NCBI GenBank assembly: GCA_026395655.1
Contig: JAPLYJ010000063.1
Span: 1-8,653, forward strand
DNA from: Candidatus Parcubacteria bacterium
GTDB lineage: Bacteria; Patescibacteriota; Minisyncoccia; UBA6257; JAPLYJ01
DNA length: 8,653 nt
Direction of reading: 5' to 3'
A model generated the notes under the pieces. It saw only the letters and a list, made by a program, of their open reading frames with translations, ran no database searches and was not told where the DNA came from. Positions 4,880-8,653 of this stretch are shown piece by piece. Every line of letters starts with the position of its first letter. Position 1 is the first letter of the stretch. Position numbers and translations under genes: made by a program.

Positions 4880-5695
4880 ATGCAATTAAAAAATAATAAC
4901 TCTATACCTCTATCTGATAAAAATGAAATGGACTCTATGACAGTATGGATGCCTCCTAGATACAACTTAGATAAAATTAAATTTGGTACTGATCCGTCTA
5001 CATATGAGAAGGCGATTGCTTTATGCGAGGACAAAAAGATTACCCAATTTAAAAAAGAATTCAAAAGTTTTTCTGCTATTGTTTTGGGAACTAAACCATA
5101 TAAAGTTTATGTAAGCGAAAAACATTACGATAGAGGTAATTGCGAATGTTACCTCGGTCAAAATGAGGTACTCTGTAAGCATATGGTAGCTGTAGCTATC
5201 TATGCCGTGCTAGGTGGCGAAGAATTAAGCCAAGATGATAAAAAAATAATTGCAGAGCCAATGTGCACTAAAATATTAGGAGAATTAACCGAAGGAGAAT
5301 TAACTTTAATCAAACAAACTATCGCATCTGCTCTGCGGTATATAAAAGCTTATTACGGTCCGTCCCGAAATTGGCTTGCTTATCAAGATTCATTACAAGA
5401 AGGATGTCTTCGTCTATCTCAGATAACATCTGATTTGCCAGTCAGTCTGCAAACAACAAAACTGCTTGTTGACATGCTTTTACGTCTTGACGTTAAATTA
5501 CAACGAGGAGGAGTTGACGATTCCGATGGAACAATATGCGAATTTGTTGAAAATATTGTACGAGTTCTACAAGAATACGCAGAATTTGATAGTTCTTGTT
5601 TGATAGCATTTAAAAAATTAAAAAACAAACAAACTTGTTTCGGTTGGGAAGAACCGCTGGTTAAGCTAATTTCCAAACCAAGCGAATCGCCTTAA
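4880..5695 (+). CDS. SWIM zinc-finger protein
   Basis: The 271-residue product contains a SWIM motif C-x-C-x8-C-x-H (Cys88, Cys90, Cys99, His101), preceded by the usual strand-rich stretch (SFSAIVLGTKPYKVYVSE) and followed by a helix (MVAVAIYAVLGG). SWIM fingers bind zinc and mediate nucleic-acid or protein contacts. The rest (about 115-271) is predicted helical by eye, without a recognised catalytic domain; no SNF2, transposase or kinase partner is fused. There is no signal peptide, so the protein is probably cytoplasmic, unlike the genes to its left. The start is the first ATG of the frame, 10 nt after a hairpin and without a Shine-Dalgarno sequence; Met17, Met20 and Met24 are possible alternatives. 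No terminator follows clearly. Confidence 0.8.
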   Translation: MQLKNNNSIPLSDKNEMDSMTVWMPPRYNLDKIKFGTDPSTYEKAIALCEDKKITQFKKEFKSFSAIVLGTKPYKVYVSEKHYDRGNCECYLGQNEVLCKHMVAVAIYAVLGGEELSQDDKKIIAEPMCTKILGELTEGELTLIKQTIASALRYIKAYYGPSRNWLAYQDSLQEGCLRLSQITSDLPVSLQTTKLLVDMLLRLDVKLQRGGVDDSDGTICEFVENIVRVLQEYAEFDSSCLIAFKKLKNKQTCFGWEEPLVKLISKPSESP

Positions 5696-5787
5696 GTTTT
5701 TAATTTCGTTTTACAACTCATTAATATTGTTAAACTCTTGTCATAGACACAGAGAAACAATAAACAAACCAACCTTATTGACGGGTA

Positions 5788-5854
5788 AAAATTGAACGAT
5801 ATGTACTTTATTTACTAAAACAATATCCCCTTATATCACTGAATGTTCAATTTT
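5788..5854. repeat. 10-bp perfect inverted repeat with a 47-nt spacer
   Basis: AAAATTGAAC at 5788-5797 and GTTCAATTTT at 5845-5854 are perfect reverse complements. A nested GATAT/ATATC pair (5798-5802 and 5833-5837) would lengthen the stem asymmetrically. The arms end in AAC and GTT like the outer boxes of attC sites, but neither arm fits RYYYAAC/GTTRRRY fully. The rest of the gap (5696-5787 and 5855-5897) shows nothing. Confidence 0.5.
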
Positions 5855-5897
5855 GGTTACAATTATTAACTTGTCTCTCTCTCTTTAAGATATTCTC

Positions 5898-5926
5898 TTG
5901 TATTTATTCTCAAAATATCATATAAT
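5898..5926 (+). promoter_or_regulatory. Promoter of the AbiE-type operon
   Basis: TTGTAT at 5898-5903 and a perfect TATAAT at 5921-5926 are separated by 17 nt. The inferred transcription start is about 5933, directly before the inverted repeat at 5937. Confidence 0.7.
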
Positions 5927-5936
5927 TTGAGCTAAA

Positions 5937-5956
5937 GGTACCCAAATATGGGTACC
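5937..5956. promoter_or_regulatory. Probable operator, perfect inverted repeat
   Basis: GGTACCCA and TGGGTACC flank four bases (AATA), a perfect 8-bp inverted repeat just downstream of the likely start site and 22 nt before the ATG. AbiEi-type antitoxins are known to repress their own operons by binding inverted repeats in the promoter, so this is the best candidate operator. As RNA it would also form a stable hairpin in the leader. Confidence 0.65.
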
Positions 5957-5978
5957 AATAGAGTATAAATTAATAAAA

Positions 5979-6560
5979 ATGGCAAAAGATTATATCTTAG
6001 GTCTAATGAAATCAAAAAAAACTGTCTTTACTTTTAAAGATCTGCTTTTACTTTGGAAAGAAACTAATGTAAATTTTGTTAAGAAAAAAATTCACCGCTA
6101 TGTTAAAGCTGGAAAAATGAATTCCATACGCAAAGGAATATATTCTAAAGACAAAGATTATGACAAATATGAGTTAGCCACAAAGATATATACTCCCTCT
6201 TATATCAGCTTAGAAACAGTTTTAGGAGCAGCAGGTGTAACATTCCAATTCTACGGACAGATTTTTGTAATATCATACCAAACGAAAGAGATCAAAATCG
6301 ATGAACAAAAATATTCTTATAAAAAAATCAAAGATACTATTCTTACTAATCAAACTGGTATAGAATCAAGAGAAAATTATAATATTGCTTCGCCTGAAAG
6401 AGCGTTCTTGGATGTTATTTATCTATATAAAAATTATTATTTTGATAACCCTTCAATCTTAGATTGGAATAAGGTCTATGAAATTCTACCTATCTATGGC
6501 AACAATAAAAGAATGATAAAAACAGTAAAAATATATTACGAAGAAGTTAAAAAAAATTAA
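5979..6560 (+). CDS. AbiEi-family antitoxin / autorepressor
   Basis: The 193-residue product has an N-terminal winged-helix-like region (about 15-58, with KKKIHRYVKAGKMNSIRKGI forming the recognition helix and wing). It is followed by the hallmark stretch ELATKIYTPSYISLETVLGA and a C-terminal region with SPERAFLDVIYL, as in AbiEi antitoxins. In AbiE systems this protein counters the AbiEii nucleotidyltransferase toxin and represses the operon, usually as a type IV system without direct toxin binding. It lies 12 nt upstream of the toxin gene in the same frame order as classical abiEi-abiEii. The ATG is preceded by an AT-rich leader without a Shine-Dalgarno sequence. The family is highly likely; the actual role (phage defence or plasmid-like maintenance) is inferred. 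Confidence 0.85.
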   Translation: MAKDYILGLMKSKKTVFTFKDLLLLWKETNVNFVKKKIHRYVKAGKMNSIRKGIYSKDKDYDKYELATKIYTPSYISLETVLGAAGVTFQFYGQIFVISYQTKEIKIDEQKYSYKKIKDTILTNQTGIESRENYNIASPERAFLDVIYLYKNYYFDNPSILDWNKVYEILPIYGNNKRMIKTVKIYYEEVKKN

Positions 6561-6572
6561 AATAACAAACCT

Positions 6573-7277
6573 ATGTCTCTTGACCCTGCTAAACATAAGA
6601 ATATACTTATTAAAATCCTTAAAGATATTTTTAAAGATGCTAGTATTAGTTCAATTTTGGGATTTAAGGGTGGTACAGCTGCCATATTGTTTTATGAACT
6701 TGATCGTTTTTCGGTAGACTTGGATTTTGATTTGCTTGACCCCGAAAAAGAAGATTATGTCTTTGAACGTGTCAAAACAATCCTTGAAAAATATGGAAAA
6801 TTAAAACAAGCAAGAAAAAAAATGTTTAACCTCTTCTACCTCCTTTCTTATGATAACAAAGACATTAATGCTCAAAATGTTAAAGTGGAAATCAGTCGAC
6901 AAGGATTTGATTCAAAATATGATATAATATCGTTTCTTGGCATTTCCATGCAAGTAATGATTAAAGAAGATATGGCTGCTCATAAGCTTTGTGCTATGTA
7001 CGAACGAATAACAAAATCTAATCGTGATATTTTTGATGTACAATTTTTACTTTCACATGATTGGCCAATTAACAAAAAAATAGTTGAAACCCGCATGAGT
7101 ATGTCTTATAAAGAATTTTTGAGAAAATCTATTAAGATTATAGATGGATTTAATGATAGAAATATGCTTTCCGGTATGGGCGAACTATTAACCGAGAAAC
7201 AAAAAATATGGGTAAAAACAAAGCTTAAATCAGAAACATTATTTTCTCTTAGATTAGCTTTAGAAAATGAAAAATAA
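6573..7277 (+). CDS. AbiEii/AbiGii-family nucleotidyltransferase toxin
   Basis: The 234-residue product carries the family's motifs in order: GGTAAILFYELDRFSVDLDF (residues 33-52; Gly33-Gly34 and the metal-binding Asp49 and Asp51), VKVEISR (103-109), a conserved Lys in MAAHKLCAM (138), and RDIFDVQFLL (151-160; Asp152 and Asp155). These are the features of DNA polymerase beta-like nucleotidyltransferases of the AbiEii and MenA type. Studied members bind GTP or add nucleotides to tRNA 3' ends and stop growth. All key residues are present, so it is probably active. It follows the antitoxin gene by 12 nt and shares its promoter. The length is somewhat short for AbiEii, close to small family members. 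Confidence 0.87.
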   Translation: MSLDPAKHKNILIKILKDIFKDASISSILGFKGGTAAILFYELDRFSVDLDFDLLDPEKEDYVFERVKTILEKYGKLKQARKKMFNLFYLLSYDNKDINAQNVKVEISRQGFDSKYDIISFLGISMQVMIKEDMAAHKLCAMYERITKSNRDIFDVQFLLSHDWPINKKIVETRMSMSYKEFLRKSIKIIDGFNDRNMLSGMGELLTEKQKIWVKTKLKSETLFSLRLALENEK

Positions 7278-7318
7278 AATATAGCTTTTGACTGTATAAT
7301 TTACGAATAGACACACCA

Positions 7319-7344
7319 AAAGCCCCTGAATTATCAGGGGCTTT
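7319..7344. terminator. Hairpin terminator between convergent genes
   Basis: AAAGCCCCTGA at 7319-7329 pairs perfectly with TCAGGGGCTTT at 7334-7344 around ATTA. It lies 41 nt after the toxin stop and 4 nt from the stop of the minus-strand gene. The arms end in A or T runs on both sides, so it can serve both directions. Confidence 0.85.
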
Positions 7345-7348
7345 GATC

Positions 7349-8653
7349 TTACTTTCTACTAATTCTTTGAATACGTTTAAGCCTGTTTTCAGCAAATCTT
7401 TCTTCTAAGCCTTTTAAAAAAGCTTGTCCTTTTCTATGAAAGCTCAAGAAATACCATAAGCCAGCAGTAGCAGCCAAACTAGCAGCTATAGCTATCCATA
7501 GAGAATTAGTTGGACCTGTATTTACCGTAGTGCTAGAACCACCTCTGTAGATAACAGTACATTCTGCTGTAACAAGGGTAGCATTGCTACCTTGGGCTTT
7601 AGCAACATTAGTTAAGCTATAATATACACCTGGATTTTGTACAATTGATTGAAAAATTATTATTCTAACTGTGTTAGAGTTAAGATTTCCTAAATTCAAT
7701 CCACCAGTAGTTAATCCGTCTGCTTGGGGCAAACCGTCTAATTTAGTAGTACCAGAATAATAGCTTAAACCTGCTGGTAAAGCATCAGACACTACCACAT
7801 TATTAATAGCCTGATAACTATTATTAGCTAGTCTAATATAAAATTCTATTACATCCCCTTTGCCAGCTATAATGCTCTTACTATAATTATTCTCACCATT
7901 AGAAACGTTCCTTCCCCATTTTTCTAAAGTTAATGTATTATTTTGATAGGTTGAAACAACATTAACTGTCACTGTATCTACTGCTGTGCCATAATTGCCA
8001 TAACAACTAATTTTGTAGTTGGTAGTTTGAGTTGGAGAAACATATTCTTGCCCATAAGTACTTTTAGATCCTGACCATCCTTCTGAGGCCGTACAATATG
8101 TAACGTTAGATGAAGACCAGCTCAAATAAGAAGATTGCCCAGAATTTATAGTAGTAGGATTAGCTACAATTCTAACCGAAGGAGTACGAGTAACTTCTAA
8201 ACAATTATTTTCACAATCTGACAAACTATAATACGCTCCGTAATTGTTAGCATAGCATCTGCGCGTAGAAGTATTACAATCATATCTGTTATGAATTATT
8301 TCAACACAATTAGTTTGGCACAAAGACAAAGAGGTATAAGAACCAGATTGATCTGCATAACACCTCCAAGTGTTTTGATTACAAGTATATCTATTTTGTT
8401 GTACACAATTATCTTGGCAAACACTTAAGCTAGCATATTGTCCGTTTATATTAGAATAACATCTATAGGTACTTTGATTACAAGAATATCTATTAGGTGT
8501 CTCGTAACAATCAGCCTGACATTGTGAAAGTGTGCTGTACGCTCCTGAAGGATCGGAATAACACCTGTAGGTGCTTTGATTGCAAGCGTATTTAGTCGGA
8601 GCTACACAATCATTTCTGCAAGCTGTTAAAGTAGCATATTGACCATTTAAATC
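7349..8653 (-). CDS. Surface protein with four-Cys repeats, Ig-like and DUF11-like domains and C-terminal anchor (5' end outside window)
   Basis: The frame is open to the window edge, so 434 residues are visible and the start lies beyond 8653; the TTG at 8327-8329 is internal to a repeat and not a likely start. In order from the edge: one partial and four full units of 33-35 residues with four cysteines (Y-x-CNQST-x-RCY, G-x-Y, C-x3-C), to about residue 151; an Ig-like domain (about 159-233, WSSSNVTYCTASEGWSGSKS, VSPTQTTNYKISC); and a DUF11-like beta domain (about 240-370, IEFYIRLANN, VVVSDALPAGLSYY). A proline/threonine linker, a transmembrane helix (about 384-405, SLWIAIAASLAATAGLWYFL) and a basic tail complete it. 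This is the build of a C-terminally membrane-anchored adhesin or surface protein, with the repeats outermost. The ligand is unknown. Confidence 0.87.
   Translation of the reverse strand, partial: DLNGQYATLTACRNDCVAPTKYACNQSTYRCYSDPSGAYSTLSQCQADCYETPNRYSCNQSTYRCYSNINGQYASLSVCQDNCVQQNRYTCNQNTWRCYADQSGSYTSLSLCQTNCVEIIHNRYDCNTSTRRCYANNYGAYYSLSDCENNCLEVTRTPSVRIVANPTTINSGQSSYLSWSSSNVTYCTASEGWSGSKSTYGQEYVSPTQTTNYKISCYGNYGTAVDTVTVNVVSTYQNNTLTLEKWGRNVSNGENNYSKSIIAGKGDVIEFYIRLANNSYQAINNVVVSDALPAGLSYYSGTTKLDGLPQADGLTTGGLNLGNLNSNTVRIIIFQSIVQNPGVYYSLTNVAKAQGSNATLVTAECTVIYRGGSSTTVNTGPTNSLWIAIAASLAATAGLWYFLSFHRKGQAFLKGLEERFAENRLKRIQRISRK
8201..8653 (-). repeat. Coding tandem repeats of about 99-105 bp
   Basis: Four complete units and one partial unit encode four-cysteine modules. 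Wording at the DNA level is very similar between units (for example the segment encoding CNQSTYRCYS occurs twice nearly unchanged). The array continues past the window edge, so its copy number cannot be given. Confidence 0.8.

Noticed and set aside
8327..8329. TTG as start of the minus-strand surface gene
   Set aside because: The same frame is open to the window edge and encodes further matching four-cysteine repeats, so the true start is upstream.

Overview
The window is A+T-rich, with small densely packed genes, no Shine-Dalgarno sequence ahead of any start, clear intrinsic terminators and TATAAT-type promoters. Together with a surface protein combining four-cysteine repeats, an Ig-like domain, a DUF11-like domain and a C-terminal membrane anchor, this points to a bacterium of the Candidate Phyla Radiation (Patescibacteria). 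This assignment is inference from protein style; no marker gene is present. Hairpin terminators and extended -10 promoters argue against a DPANN archaeon, whose secreted proteins can look alike.

Positions 1-4620 hold an array of five small same-strand genes for membrane-anchored, mostly cysteine-rich proteins (166-843, 1143-2057, 2385-2978, 3239-3895, 3929-4408). Four of them share a nearly identical front end: an extended -10 promoter, a short AT palindrome, and an N-terminal membrane anchor (MNKGISN...GGIGGYMYLKNK). After the anchor they diverge completely: two have 26-residue two-cysteine repeats, one is PepSY-like, and one is a cysteine-rich domain. The fifth (1143-2057) has a different anchor and carries three four-cysteine repeats and four six-cysteine modules spaced roughly like beta-defensins.

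Between these genes lies the most unusual feature: a 97-nt element in four same-orientation copies without indels (935-1031, 2218-2314, 3069-3165, 4523-4619). Copies 1 and 3 are identical. It can fold as a two-part hairpin, carries stop codons in all three frames at its 5' end, and in two copies runs directly into a terminator and the next gene's promoter. A decayed fifth copy probably precedes copy 2. The layout (gene, structured element, terminator, promoter, constant anchor, variable domain) resembles a cassette array, but canonical attC boxes are absent and no recombinase lies in the window.

Positions 4621-7344 hold a SWIM zinc-finger protein (4880-5695) and a two-gene AbiE-type toxin-antitoxin or abortive-infection module (5979-6560, 6573-7277). 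The latter has a good promoter and a perfect inverted repeat at the likely transcription start, fitting an autorepressor operator. A strong hairpin at 7319-7344 separates it from a convergent minus-strand surface-protein gene (7349-8653), whose 5' end is outside the window.
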